From the NCBI GenBank assembly GCA_047630175.1, contig JBLHVI010000002.1:108458-172457 (forward strand): DNA of 64,000 nt. The letters are read 5' to 3'. The position numbers were made by a program, and so were the translations under genes. The notes beneath the pieces are model-generated. The model was not told the origin of the DNA. It worked only from the letters and a program-made list of their open reading frames with translations, and ran no database searches. Below are positions 37,313-46,519 of this stretch, in pieces. The stretch comes from UBA4582 sp047630175 (GTDB lineage: Bacteria; Pseudomonadota; Gammaproteobacteria; Pseudomonadales; Azotimanducaceae). How positions within the stretch are numbered: position 1 is the first letter of the stretch; each line of letters opens with the position of its first letter.

Positions 37313-38275
37313 TCAATACCTTGTGAGTTTTTCAGTCGATACAAACGGTATTTTGAATTGAGTCAAAATATCCAATGGCTTGCCCGTACCAGCACCAATG
37401 GTTTCAATGTCTGTTCTGCCGCTGTAAGTGCCAAACAGACGATCCCAAAAAATGATACTGCATCCGTAGTTTGAGTTACTGCTATCCATATCTTGCGAGT
37501 GATGGAGATGGTGCTGCTCTGCTGTGGCGAAGAACCAGCCGTACCAACCAGAACGCAGAGGCAAATTTGCATGATTCAAGGAGCCATTAAAAAAACCAAA
37601 AGCACCTGACACCGCAATGACACCATCGCTTGCACCGGTCAAGGCCAAAACAATAGGGGTGCCGAGAAACAATGTCGCCCACTCGAAAGGGTGCGTTCGA
37701 TCACTTCGGCCGGCACCCATCTTTGTAATGTGATGATGCGTAGCATGTATACGCCACCAGAAAAGGGATTCATGTTGAACCCTGTGCAGCCAGTAATAGA
37801 TAAATTCGACACCTAACTTTACAGCGATAGCTGCCAGTATAAGACCCAGCGTTGACTCTGGCGCCAGCTTGAAATTAAGCGGCGTCATATTTCGAACAGC
37901 CTTAAACCCTTCCGATATCGGCGTACTAAAATAACCAGAGTAGATCGGTATCCAAACAAGGGCGCCGCAGGCCACCCAGAAGGCATCCTCCGCAAATTCT
38001 TTTGGCGTCAGCAACCAATCTCGACGCTTAGTCCAAACTCGCTCAGCAACCAAAACCAATGGTAACGGCAGAACAATCATGATCAGTGCGAATAGTTCTG
38101 GGTCAGTCCACTCGTACAAAAATGCCGTTGCAACAGCAATCATCGAGCCTATGACCAATATCGGTTGCGGCAAACTCCAAAGAAATGCCTGCGATCTGGT
38201 CTGCTGGGTCGACAGATCCGTTGGATCAACATTTGCCAAGGTGTCTTGTTCTAACGCCTGTGTTTGTTCACTCAT
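37313..38275 (-). CDS. Sterol desaturase/fatty acid hydroxylase family
   Basis: A 320-residue membrane protein with about five hydrophobic segments and the histidine clusters of the di-iron hydroxylase superfamily: HRVQHE near residue 160, HATHHH near 174, NHANL near 232 and EQHHLHHS near 250. These ligands bind two irons that activate oxygen to hydroxylate or desaturate a membrane lipid. Substrate unknown. A TTG start seven codons upstream is possible; the ATG at 38275 matches the usual soluble N-tail. It is a lone gene. Confidence 0.88.
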   Translation of the reverse strand: MSEQTQALEQDTLANVDPTDLSTQQTRSQAFLWSLPQPILVIGSMIAVATAFLYEWTDPELFALIMIVLPLPLVLVAERVWTKRRDWLLTPKEFAEDAFWVACGALVWIPIYSGYFSTPISEGFKAVRNMTPLNFKLAPESTLGLILAAIAVKLGVEFIYYWLHRVQHESLFWWRIHATHHHITKMGAGRSDRTHPFEWATLFLGTPIVLALTGASDGVIAVSGAFGFFNGSLNHANLPLRSGWYGWFFATAEQHHLHHSQDMDSSNSNYGCSIIFWDRLFGTYSGRTDIETIGAGTGKPLDILTQFKIPFVSTEKLTRY

Positions 38276-38868
38276 GGTCAGCAACTCTTGATGCAATTCT
38301 CTGGGATGTAACTCCCCATCTTACGAAGCGAAAATTAGAACGTTCGAGCGTCAACAGGCAGGCCAATTGTCATAAGCCTCGCCGAATTCTATAAAAGACT
38401 TTACGATGCTAAAGCAACGTTTTCAAATTAATGCATTTAGCGTCCTTAGCTGTCGGCGTTCGGTGACGCTAAAAGTCTAGTAAACCGCTGTTATCATTGC
38501 GATTTAATTTCTCTATATACGCATTGATGCACGATCGAGCGATCGCTAAACAGTGCCAGCGCAGGCCATGTATTCCCCGCGACCGCGCATCACCTCAGCT
38601 AATACGACGCATTATGTCTATGCCCTTGCGCACCGCAGCTGCAAGTTCATATCGCCTATGTTGCATCTGAGTCATGCGAGCTCAAACGCCACCGCATGCT
38701 AACTGGTGGCATAAAGCACTAACTTGCCGTAACGGTGTGCAATAACGGAAAGCTGGCCCGCAAAAGTTACCTTGCTAGCGACAAGTTAACTTGGAACTCA
38801 TGGACAAATTGTGCTTTATTGCTTTTGTGTGCCATCTTACTCGCGCCATCAAACAAGGACTTTTGAAT
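38276..38868. other. Divergent spacer
   Basis: Promoter region of the desaturase-family and acyl-CoA dehydrogenase genes. It holds CGATCG-AG-CGATCG at about 38533-38546. No hidden gene is recognised. Confidence 0.4.
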
Positions 38869-40026
38869 GTGGATATGAATTTCAATGCCGAAGACGAACG
38901 CTTTCGCGCCGAAGTAAAAGCGTTTTTTACCAATGAGTATCCACAGGATCTGGTGACTAAAGCAGCCAGTGCTTACGCACTGCAGAAAGAGGACTACCAG
39001 CGCTCTGAGCAGGCACTCGCGGCCAAGGGCTGGCTGTGTGTGAACTGGCCCCAAGAGCATGGAGGTACAGGCTGGAACGCCAACCAGAAATATATCTTCG
39101 ATCAAGAGTTAGAGCAGGCCGGCGCCATCAACCCTGTTCCTATGGGCGTGATCTATGTCGGCCCCGTGATCTGCGCCTTCGGTACGCCAGAACAACAGGC
39201 GCGCTGGCTGCCTGGCATTCGACAAAGTACGACCTTTTGGGCCCAAGGCTATTCAGAACCTGGCTCTGGCTCTGACCTCGCATCACTGCAATGCAAAGCG
39301 ACGCTCGACGGTGATAGTTATGTCGTCGATGGCACAAAGGTCTGGACCAGCCTCGCACAACACGCTGACTGGATATTCTTACTGGTGCGCACGAGTCAAG
39401 AAGCCGTCAAACAACAAGGGATCACGTTCCTGTGCACCCCAATGGATGCACCCGGCATTGAAGTCCACCCCATAACCACTATCGATGGCCATCATCACTT
39501 AAACCGCGTGACCTTCGATCAAGTGCGCGTGCCTGTGACTAACCGTCTGGGCGAAGTAGGCGAAGGCTGGTCTTACGCCAACTTTTTGCTCGGCAACGAA
39601 CGTACCTCATATGCCCATGTCGCCGGCAAACGCATGCAAATGGCCACGACTCGCGCTGCGGCAGAACAACACACCGCACTGCACGATGACCCGAGCTTTT
39701 GGCAGACATTTGATGCCTTGGAGGTCCGCTTGAACGCCCTCGACATAACCGTTCTGCGGGTTCTATCATCGTTAGCAGACGGCGCGTCACCCGGTGACGA
39801 ATCTTCTATATTGAAGGTACTCGCGACGGAAATCGCACAAGACATTACTGCCTTGTCTATGCAAGTCCAAGGATACCCCAGCATGGCTAAAGCTCAGGCA
39901 ACCATGCCCTCAGAGTTTGCCGCTAAGGCTACGGCAGACTATCTGGGCACACGCGCCCAGAGCATCTATGGTGGCGCCAACGAAATCCAGAAGAACATTA
40001 TCGCCAAACGTGTGTTGGGTTTGTAA
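38869..40026 (+). CDS. Acyl-CoA dehydrogenase
   Basis: A 385-residue acyl-CoA dehydrogenase. N-terminal helical domain (FNAEDERFRAEVKAFF), middle beta domain with QGYSEPGSGSDLASLQ and GTKVWTS, and C-terminal helices ending IYGGANEIQKNIIAKRVLG, all standard. The usual catalytic Glu position near the end needs alignment to confirm. Family reaction: FAD-dependent alpha,beta-desaturation of an acyl-CoA. The GTG at 38869 lies 9 bases after AAGGA; the ATG two codons on is equally possible. Its stop is 5 bases from the convergent operon. Confidence 0.88.
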   Translation: MDMNFNAEDERFRAEVKAFFTNEYPQDLVTKAASAYALQKEDYQRSEQALAAKGWLCVNWPQEHGGTGWNANQKYIFDQELEQAGAINPVPMGVIYVGPVICAFGTPEQQARWLPGIRQSTTFWAQGYSEPGSGSDLASLQCKATLDGDSYVVDGTKVWTSLAQHADWIFLLVRTSQEAVKQQGITFLCTPMDAPGIEVHPITTIDGHHHLNRVTFDQVRVPVTNRLGEVGEGWSYANFLLGNERTSYAHVAGKRMQMATTRAAAEQHTALHDDPSFWQTFDALEVRLNALDITVLRVLSSLADGASPGDESSILKVLATEIAQDITALSMQVQGYPSMAKAQATMPSEFAAKATADYLGTRAQSIYGGANEIQKNIIAKRVLGL

Positions 40027-40031
40027 GCCAC

Positions 40032-41300
40032 TTAGCCTGTCTGCTGAAATACCGGCCACGTGTCGACGATTTCTGTGTTCTTGACGATTAGCAGGTCGCC
40101 GAATTGAAGCATGACATGTTCACTTTGTGTGGGGCGAAGAAACATATAATCGTCAACATCGAGATCTACCTTTCGGGAAGTGGTATACGGCGTCTGGTTC
40201 GTACTTTGGTAGATTGGTTCCGGCACGCCTGCCGGCGAAACAACTCTCGCTTTCCATGCACCCCCATAAATAAAGTAGAGACGCTGCATATTCGGGTTCC
40301 ACAAAGGCCACAGCTTGGCAATCGTCGGATCCCCCGGCACCATCAGGTCATCGTAACGCTTGAGGATCGGTGTCGCGATAAACATGGCCGGCGTATTGGC
40401 TTCGAGATGGTAGGTATCAAAGTCCATCGGTTTCACAACCGCAGAGCCTGCAGACAGATCATTCATCACCTTGTCTTTGGGATAGATCCCCAGTGTATGA
40501 CTTCCAGCCCCATTCAAAGTAAGGCCATCCACCACGAAACCACTGTTTTTGGCCTGATCAATAAATCCGGAATACTGGTTCAGCACCTGTTGCACAGCAG
40601 GATGCGCCAAAGTTGCTTTCAAGCCTGTTAGCTGCGGCTCATAACCCATGAAGCCTGCGAACTCTAAATGCTCGGGGTCTGCTTTGATAATTGCAAGCAT
40701 CGGCTCGATGGCCTTCGGCTCGAGGAATCCACCGCGGTGTAGGCCAACGTCTAATTCGAAGTTGATACGCAGCCTGACGCCAAGTTGACGCGCTAATTTT
40801 TGGTATTGTGCCAGACGTTCAGGTGAGTCGATCAGCCATTGCAACTGCGTCTGCGGATCAAACCCGCCGGGTATCAGTTTTTGGTAAAAAGTTGCTGCGG
40901 CGTTGACAGGCATTGGCTTACCAATCAGCACATCCGCTTGCGGAATAGATTGCGCGATCTCATTAATAAACGGCTGGTGGAAGACCATCAATGCGTTCGT
41001 GTTCGCGCGTGCCATGACGTGGCGCAGAAGCGGCAAGGACGGTAGCGATTTCACAACAATACGAAAAGTCTTGCTAGGCCCGACCGAAGCTACAATCTGA
41101 TCGATATTGTGATTAACGCGATCCAGGTCGAGCATCATAACGGGCCGGCCGGGACCACTGGTTTTAAGCAGCTGATTAACGCCTGCGAAATAACGGTCGT
41201 GGGGTGCTCCAATATCTTCTGGGCGCCAAAGAAACGCGCCACCGCTGCCAGCTGCTAGGGTGAGTCCTAAACTACCGAACAAAAGCGCCCGTCGTTGCAT
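40032..41300 (-). CDS. Exported DSD1/alanine-racemase-fold PLP enzyme
   Basis: A 422-residue protein with a twin-arginine-like signal (MQRRALLFGSLGLTLAAGSG) and an alanine-racemase-type PLP barrel: PVMMLDLDRVNHNIDQIV, the presumed PLP-lysine strand FRIVVKSLPSLPLL, FELDVGLHRGGF and GAGSHTLG. This is the arrangement of D-threonine aldolase/D-serine dehydratase (DSD1) proteins. The C-terminal metal site of DSD1 proteins (a His, then H-x-C) seems lost: SEHVML is kept but the later motif reads NTEIVDT. Export of a PLP enzyme is rare. It is the last gene of the receptor-cytochrome-flavoprotein operon, 2 bases after the flavoprotein stop. Confidence 0.75.
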   Translation of the reverse strand: MQRRALLFGSLGLTLAAGSGGAFLWRPEDIGAPHDRYFAGVNQLLKTSGPGRPVMMLDLDRVNHNIDQIVASVGPSKTFRIVVKSLPSLPLLRHVMARANTNALMVFHQPFINEIAQSIPQADVLIGKPMPVNAAATFYQKLIPGGFDPQTQLQWLIDSPERLAQYQKLARQLGVRLRINFELDVGLHRGGFLEPKAIEPMLAIIKADPEHLEFAGFMGYEPQLTGLKATLAHPAVQQVLNQYSGFIDQAKNSGFVVDGLTLNGAGSHTLGIYPKDKVMNDLSAGSAVVKPMDFDTYHLEANTPAMFIATPILKRYDDLMVPGDPTIAKLWPLWNPNMQRLYFIYGGAWKARVVSPAGVPEPIYQSTNQTPYTTSRKVDLDVDDYMFLRPTQSEHVMLQFGDLLIVKNTEIVDTWPVFQQTG

Positions 41301-41302
41301 GG

Positions 41303-42676
41303 TCAGACTCCAAACAAAGTTTTGAGATGGTCGTTTAGCATTCGTCCGCTCGGATCCAACGACGCCCTAAGTGCTTCAAATTTTTCAAAATTTGGATATA
41401 GCGCTCGTAACTCGGGCGCACCCAGCGTATGCAGCTTACCCCAATGAGGACGGCCGCCATATTTCCAAAAAATGGGTTCTATCAGGTCGAAATATGGACG
41501 GTAGTCTACGCCCGCCATTCTGTGAATCGAAATTGCAGCATGATCTTCATGGCCGGCGCACATAGAAAGCCAAGTATCGTCATGGGACACATAGCGATAT
41601 TCCAAAGGAAACACGACATCGACCTTCTTGTCGATCACAGTCTTAAGTATTTCTCGTAAACAGGCTGCGCCAGCTTCTCGTGGGACTGAATATTCCATTT
41701 CGTTAAAACGGCTATTCCGCACGTTAGACAAAATCTTATAGGAAACGTCGACCCGCTCACTCGGCTCTATTTGTCGTGCTACCGCATCAATAACAGGCTT
41801 GCGTTCTTCAGGTGGTAATTGCGCCCATCGACTCATCGCATCGTCCAGACCAGCTTCTTCTTCCTCTGACAGCGCTGGATTATTGATCGGCTCGTCGGTC
41901 TCGTCAGTGGCCAGCGCTATACCATAATCGGAGTGGGTCATCGGAAACATCTCAAAGTGCCGATGCGCGGCGACATGCTCATCGAAATTCTCGAGTATCT
42001 CCTCAATGGGCTGTACCCAGCTTTTCTGCTTAAGTTTGTACGCTGTCCTATTTTGCATCTTAACCCGAGTAATAACGCCGAGTGCGCCGAGGCTAACCCG
42101 GGCTGCGTCAAACAGGTCCCGATTTGAATTGGCATCTGCATCAATAATTTCGCCGCTCGGTGTTACAAGACGTAACTCAGTGACATAACCCGACAGGCAA
42201 GCGAACGCAATGCCAGTGCCATGGGTGGCCGTCGAAATCGCGCCAGCAATGGTCTGGCGATCAATGTCAGGCATGTTGAACATTGCCTGACCGATTTCCT
42301 CGAGCGGCTTGCCTGTATCGCCCAACCGTGTGCCTGCACCGAAAGTTGCCGTTAGCTGATCCGGATCGTGATCAAGCAAGCCATTCAGTTGGTCGACAAT
42401 TACAAGATGACCGTCGGTGGGCACAAGGCCCGTGAAAGAATGCCCAGAGCCGACTGGCCTGACTGACCCGCTTGTGGTCGCAAAGAAATTTGCGAGTGCT
42501 TGTTCACTGGTCGGTGAAAACCGACCTGCTGGATGGGCAATTTGACCACCCGACCAATTGCGCCACGCAATGGTACCGCTCGACGGCTTCGCAAATGCTA
42601 GGCCAGGATGCGCGATGCCGTAAAGTGCAGCTAGTACGCTGCCAGACAGAAATGTACGTCGACTGAATGGTTTCAT
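41303..42676 (-). CDS. Tat-exported aldonolactone oxidase-type flavoprotein
   Basis: A 457-residue protein with a clear Tat signal (MKPFSRRTFLSGSVLAALYG), an FAD_binding_4 (VAO-type) domain with RPVGSGHSFTGL, where His79 is the candidate covalent FAD attachment, and an ALO-type C-domain ending with GGRPHWGKLHT. Relatives oxidise aldono-1,4-lactones or polyols; some bacterial ones pass electrons to cytochrome c instead of oxygen. The cytochrome gene directly upstream overlaps this ATG (ATGA), which supports cytochrome coupling. Periplasmic location is inferred from the signal. Confidence 0.85.
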   Translation of the reverse strand: MKPFSRRTFLSGSVLAALYGIAHPGLAFAKPSSGTIAWRNWSGGQIAHPAGRFSPTSEQALANFFATTSGSVRPVGSGHSFTGLVPTDGHLVIVDQLNGLLDHDPDQLTATFGAGTRLGDTGKPLEEIGQAMFNMPDIDRQTIAGAISTATHGTGIAFACLSGYVTELRLVTPSGEIIDADANSNRDLFDAARVSLGALGVITRVKMQNRTAYKLKQKSWVQPIEEILENFDEHVAAHRHFEMFPMTHSDYGIALATDETDEPINNPALSEEEEAGLDDAMSRWAQLPPEERKPVIDAVARQIEPSERVDVSYKILSNVRNSRFNEMEYSVPREAGAACLREILKTVIDKKVDVVFPLEYRYVSHDDTWLSMCAGHEDHAAISIHRMAGVDYRPYFDLIEPIFWKYGGRPHWGKLHTLGAPELRALYPNFEKFEALRASLDPSGRMLNDHLKTLFGV

Positions 42677-43071
42677 TGAGCTACACCTGACATGAAATCG
42701 ATCATCGCCGAGAAGTCATCTTCTTCACATGACATGCAATAGCCTAATGGCGGCATGCTGCTGTAACCTTCGATGGTATGCTTTAGTAGCGTTGCCTTGC
42801 CTTTCGCCACGCGAGGCGCCCACGCCGCGACGTCGCCCACCACCGGGGCTCCTGCTGCGCCACTGACATGGCATAGGGCGCAACTCTGGGACCATTTACG
42901 CATAACTTCCGCACTTTCGTCCTGCGCTATTGTGGATGTCACTGTGGGACTAACTGTTGTAGCAGTCATGGTTGCGTTCGCGCCTGAGTCATCCAACAGC
43001 GGCTTCGAGCATGCACCCAACAGGCAGCCAATGATCACGGTTAAACTCAATGTCTTGACCCTATTCATCAT
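42673..43071 (-). CDS. Cytochrome c5-like lipoprotein
   Basis: A 132-residue protein with a lipobox (LLGAC, Cys21), a Thr-rich linker, one heme site C64-ALCH68, and Met106 in SSMPPLGYCMSC as probable axial ligand, with the extra C-x-x-C typical of the c5 class. It is therefore a membrane-tethered periplasmic electron carrier. Both ends overlap the neighbouring genes by 4 bases (ATGA), so expression is coupled to the receptor and the flavoprotein. Expected role: accept electrons from the flavoprotein and pass them to the respiratory chain. Confidence 0.88.
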   Translation of the reverse strand: MMNRVKTLSLTVIIGCLLGACSKPLLDDSGANATMTATTVSPTVTSTIAQDESAEVMRKWSQSCALCHVSGAAGAPVVGDVAAWAPRVAKGKATLLKHTIEGYSSMPPLGYCMSCEEDDFSAMIDFMSGVAQ

Positions 43072-45371
43072 AATCGATATGTCACATCGATGCCGTAAGC
43101 TCGCGGCGTACCGAGCATCTCTTCATTGAAGCCAAAGAACGACAAGTCAAATCCGTAAACCAGAAACTGCTCGTCAGCAAGGTTTCGACCAAATGCTGCC
43201 ACTTCCCAATGGTCTCCAGGTGATGTCCAGCTAACTCTTGCATTCCATAACCAATAAGCTTCTTGGCTTAGCAACGGATTATTCAGCGCATCAAATGAAA
43301 CATCGTCCTGGTAACTGAAGTCAGTTTGCAAAGTAACAATGCCTTTTCCATCGAGGTTGATAGCGTACTGTACCAGCCCATTCAAATTCATATCAGGTGA
43401 CATGGGAATTGTATTACCGGAGAAATCCCCTTGGGAAATAATAAAATCATCATATTCAGCATCCAGCAAACCGACCCCGAGGTTCACAAACAGATTTTCA
43501 GTAGGAAGCCACTGTAATTCAAATTCAGCACCAGTGACGCCGGCATCTGCCGCATTAGAAATCGTTGAAAAACCAACACCATTAACGACAACAAATGCAA
43601 AAACCTGAAGATCGGAGTAGTCGTAGTAGAAAACCGATCCGTTGAATCGGATACTGCCGTTAGCCAACGTGGTTTTGAAACCGCCTTCATAGCTAATTAA
43701 CTGTTCTTCATCATACGGCGCAGCGCCATCGCTTGTACTTTGAATGCCTCCCGCTTTGAAGCCGCTGGTCACCCCGCCGTATAGCAAAACGCTATCGCTC
43801 AGCTGATAGTCAAACAGAATACGTCCCGATACGTTCTGAAAGCTCTTACTGTTTTGCGCTGGAAATCCCGGTTGTGCAGGGAAACCAGCTTCTTGCTCAT
43901 CAAAGAAGAAAAAACTGTCATGGTCGATTGATTCATCGGTATAACGGATGCCTAGGGACAGTTTCAGATCACTACTCAAGTCCACCGTCGTATCAAAGTA
44001 GAGTGCAAGACTGGTGATGGTTTGCTGAGTTCCCGATTTCGTTTCCTGAATAAACTGTTCTGGACAAAATCCGCCGGGATTGCCCACCGGCGCACTACAG
44101 TTAACGTCATCTCCCACTACAGAGGGGCGCAGGACACGCAGAATATCGAAACCACTGCGGTCCGTAGCTTCATCCTTTAGGTAATATGCACCCGCAAGCC
44201 AAGTCCAATCATCGGAGTCCCAAGCAAGCCGCAACTCTTGAGAATAAGTTTCCTGAATGACAGCTAACTCTCCCGTGATCAGATCATTAGGACCGGCATC
44301 AGTTTCTTCTGGACGAAAGTCGTCAACCTCGTCGTATGAACTAATAGAAGTGAGCTGGTATTCACCAAACGAAAACTTTACCGTCGCAGAAGCTCCCCAA
44401 AAACTCGTGTCGTTTTGAGCCTCAAAGTCATAGCTACCTTCGTCATACCCAGGTGTCGCTGGCAGATCAACGCCCGTTAAAGTTGTGTACGGCAACTCCT
44501 TGGAGTAACCAAGAATATCGACACAGTTACCTGCAAGAATATCCGCATTGCCGCACATATTGCCAAGTGCATCCCAAACACCTAGGTGACCATACTGCAC
44601 CGAATCTGACTCGCTTTTACCGCCGTGAAAATTCAGAAGTACTGATAAATCTTCAGATGGCGTGATGTCGAAGAGAACGCGGTAGGCAAGTTCATCAACC
44701 CCCTGCTGGTCATTTCCAGTGAATCGATTCTTCAGCCATCCATCCGAATCGCTTTTCAAAACGGCAACTCGAAATGCCGTTGTATCGCTCAGACCACCGC
44801 CAAATGCTGCTTCAGCCTTGGTGGCGCCGAAGCTACCGGTGCCTGCCCTTGCCCAGCCATCCCATTCTTGCGTCGGCTTTCGCGATACAAAATTAACTGC
44901 ACCACCCGTTGCGTTGCGGCCGTACAAAGTTCCCTGCGGTCCACGTAATACTTCTACCCGCTCAACGTCCAGCAGTTGAAAAATCTGTCCTGCGTTGGAA
45001 GAGATGTATGTTTCATCATTATAAGATGCGATAGGTCCTTGATTGAGTACACCGAAGTCGTTCAATCCTACGCCCCGAATGAAAGGCGCCGGAACACCTG
45101 TGTCGCCGTTAGGGTAACCAACGGAATAGTTGGGGGTCTGTGCTGTGATATCAACAGACTGTCGGAATCCAAGCGCCTGAATGGCATCCTCGGAAAAGGC
45201 GGTTATTGAAATCGGCGTGCTCTGCAAGTTACTTTCTCGTCTTTGCGCGGTGACGATCACTTCTTCAATAGTCGCTTGCTCTGCCACTGCGGGCAAACCG
45301 AATCCCAACAATTGCAGCGCTACCAACCAACTAATTCCCTTTTCTAATCGCAAGTCTCCCACTACTTTCAT
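43068..45371 (-). CDS. TonB-dependent receptor, first gene of operon
   Basis: A 767-residue receptor. Signal peptide (cleavage near AVAEQA), TonB-box-like IEEVIVTAQRRESNLQST, plug with VLRGPQGTLYGRNATGGAVN near residue 125, and a barrel ending RAYGIDVTYRL. GAGGA 8 bases before the ATG at 45371 decides this start. The stop overlaps the cytochrome gene, making it the leading cistron of a four-gene operon. It is shorter than the receptor at 21221 and probably carries a different ligand, presumably the substrate of the periplasmic enzymes encoded downstream. Confidence 0.92.
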   Translation of the reverse strand: MKVVGDLRLEKGISWLVALQLLGFGLPAVAEQATIEEVIVTAQRRESNLQSTPISITAFSEDAIQALGFRQSVDITAQTPNYSVGYPNGDTGVPAPFIRGVGLNDFGVLNQGPIASYNDETYISSNAGQIFQLLDVERVEVLRGPQGTLYGRNATGGAVNFVSRKPTQEWDGWARAGTGSFGATKAEAAFGGGLSDTTAFRVAVLKSDSDGWLKNRFTGNDQQGVDELAYRVLFDITPSEDLSVLLNFHGGKSESDSVQYGHLGVWDALGNMCGNADILAGNCVDILGYSKELPYTTLTGVDLPATPGYDEGSYDFEAQNDTSFWGASATVKFSFGEYQLTSISSYDEVDDFRPEETDAGPNDLITGELAVIQETYSQELRLAWDSDDWTWLAGAYYLKDEATDRSGFDILRVLRPSVVGDDVNCSAPVGNPGGFCPEQFIQETKSGTQQTITSLALYFDTTVDLSSDLKLSLGIRYTDESIDHDSFFFFDEQEAGFPAQPGFPAQNSKSFQNVSGRILFDYQLSDSVLLYGGVTSGFKAGGIQSTSDGAAPYDEEQLISYEGGFKTTLANGSIRFNGSVFYYDYSDLQVFAFVVVNGVGFSTISNAADAGVTGAEFELQWLPTENLFVNLGVGLLDAEYDDFIISQGDFSGNTIPMSPDMNLNGLVQYAINLDGKGIVTLQTDFSYQDDVSFDALNNPLLSQEAYWLWNARVSWTSPGDHWEVAAFGRNLADEQFLVYGFDLSFFGFNEEMLGTPRAYGIDVTYRL

Positions 45372-45457
45372 GATCGCATCCTCGACGTTAAGATCCAAAA
45401 ATGCTACATCTGTTCCAATTTAAATACAAGACCTAGATGCGATCAGATTGATGGTGG

Positions 45458-46156
45458 TCATTCAATATTGCTTCTAACCAGTAACAGCATATCGTCGCGA
45501 AAGCTTTTAGCATCAAAAGGACTGTCTGGTTGTGCCAACGACAGCAACTGATACCCTCGCAGCAAGGCAAGAGACATTCTGCCCAGCTGTTCCGGATTAC
45601 GAACACCCAGCGATTTCATCCTACGCAAGGAGCGCTCTTGAAGCACACGCTGCACTTCATCGTATTCAGGCGCGTAGCTGTGTTCTCGCGCAATCGCGAG
45701 TATTAGTTCAAATTCAGCGACAACAATCTGATTAGGGTCGTTAAGCTCCGCCTCGACCAAAGCGGCGATGGCATCTGCGCTCTCTTCCAAGGTTAACGAT
45801 TCAACCGCCCCAAGCCGACTGTTTAATTCATCGAGGCGCTGTAACTCTTGTTCGTTAAAATAGCGAAAAGCCTGCTTTATCAGGTCTTGCTTGGTCGCAA
45901 AATAATAAGTCGTGGTGCGCAGCGCTGCACCAGCTTCGGCCGCGACCGCTCTATGAGTAACAGCCCACATGCCTTTTTTGGCGATAATCCTGAGCGTCGC
46001 AATCAATAGCGTACGCTTGGTCGCCTTACCTGCCGGATAAATCCCCGGCGAAGCTTTCTTTTTTGCAGGCGCTCTCTTCGACGTATTTTTAATCTGCACT
46101 TTCTTAATCATAGTATCATTGACTTTTTTACTGATAATATCACAGAGGCTCTGCAT
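45458..46156 (-). CDS. TetR-family regulator
   Basis: A 232-residue regulator: a Lys-rich N-terminal extension, then the helix-turn-helix VTHRAVAAEAGAALRTTTYY, and an all-helical ligand domain ending DDMLLLVRSNIE. It sits 86 bases upstream of the receptor operon on the same strand, so it could be its local regulator, transcribed separately or with it. An alternative ATG (46111) would drop 15 residues; neither has a clear ribosome site. The start region contains the palindromic-looking TGATATTATCA. Confidence 0.85.
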   Translation of the reverse strand: MQSLCDIISKKVNDTMIKKVQIKNTSKRAPAKKKASPGIYPAGKATKRTLLIATLRIIAKKGMWAVTHRAVAAEAGAALRTTTYYFATKQDLIKQAFRYFNEQELQRLDELNSRLGAVESLTLEESADAIAALVEAELNDPNQIVVAEFELILAIAREHSYAPEYDEVQRVLQERSLRRMKSLGVRNPEQLGRMSLALLRGYQLLSLAQPDSPFDAKSFRDDMLLLVRSNIE

Positions 46157-46519
46157 GTTTGGCTATCACCAATACTCTAAGGAGGAACTCACGATGCCCA
46201 TCAACGTGACTAAAGTGACTAGCTTATGATCAATTTGCCTATTAATTTATCAAAAATTTTTGAAACGTAAGCGCGCTTGCCGTCAGCTTTGTCACCGCTC
46301 AATTGTAGCGGCACCAGCCAATCAAGGCTGCTATACGCTCTACGATTCTTTCGGTTTTCCCGATTGCACCGTGACCTTGGTTACTAATGATTGCTAGTCT
46401 AAGGTCGGAAACAAAGCGCGGCTCACTCATCAACTGAGCCGGCGGTATGAGGTGGCAGGAATATCTGGATATTACCCCATGCTCTGTAATACGATCGTAA
46501 ACAAAAATGGAGCTCTTCT
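46157..46519. other. Divergent spacer with orphan ribosome site
   Basis: No full gene. Holds the orphan ribosome-site/ATG listed next, otherwise no structure of note. Confidence 0.4.
46194..46229 (+). other. Orphan start: strong ribosome site with 11-codon frame
   Basis: TAAGGAGGAACTCACG precedes an ATG that opens only MPINVTKVTSL before TGA. A near-perfect Shine-Dalgarno with good spacing in front of an 11-residue frame, divergent from the TetR gene, suggests either a leader peptide or the leftover 5' end of a deleted gene that the TetR once controlled. Confidence 0.4.

Noticed and set aside
40026..40032. Terminator between the convergent acyl-CoA dehydrogenase and DSD1-type genes
   Set aside because: Only 5 bases separate the stops and no hairpin with T-tract is seen.
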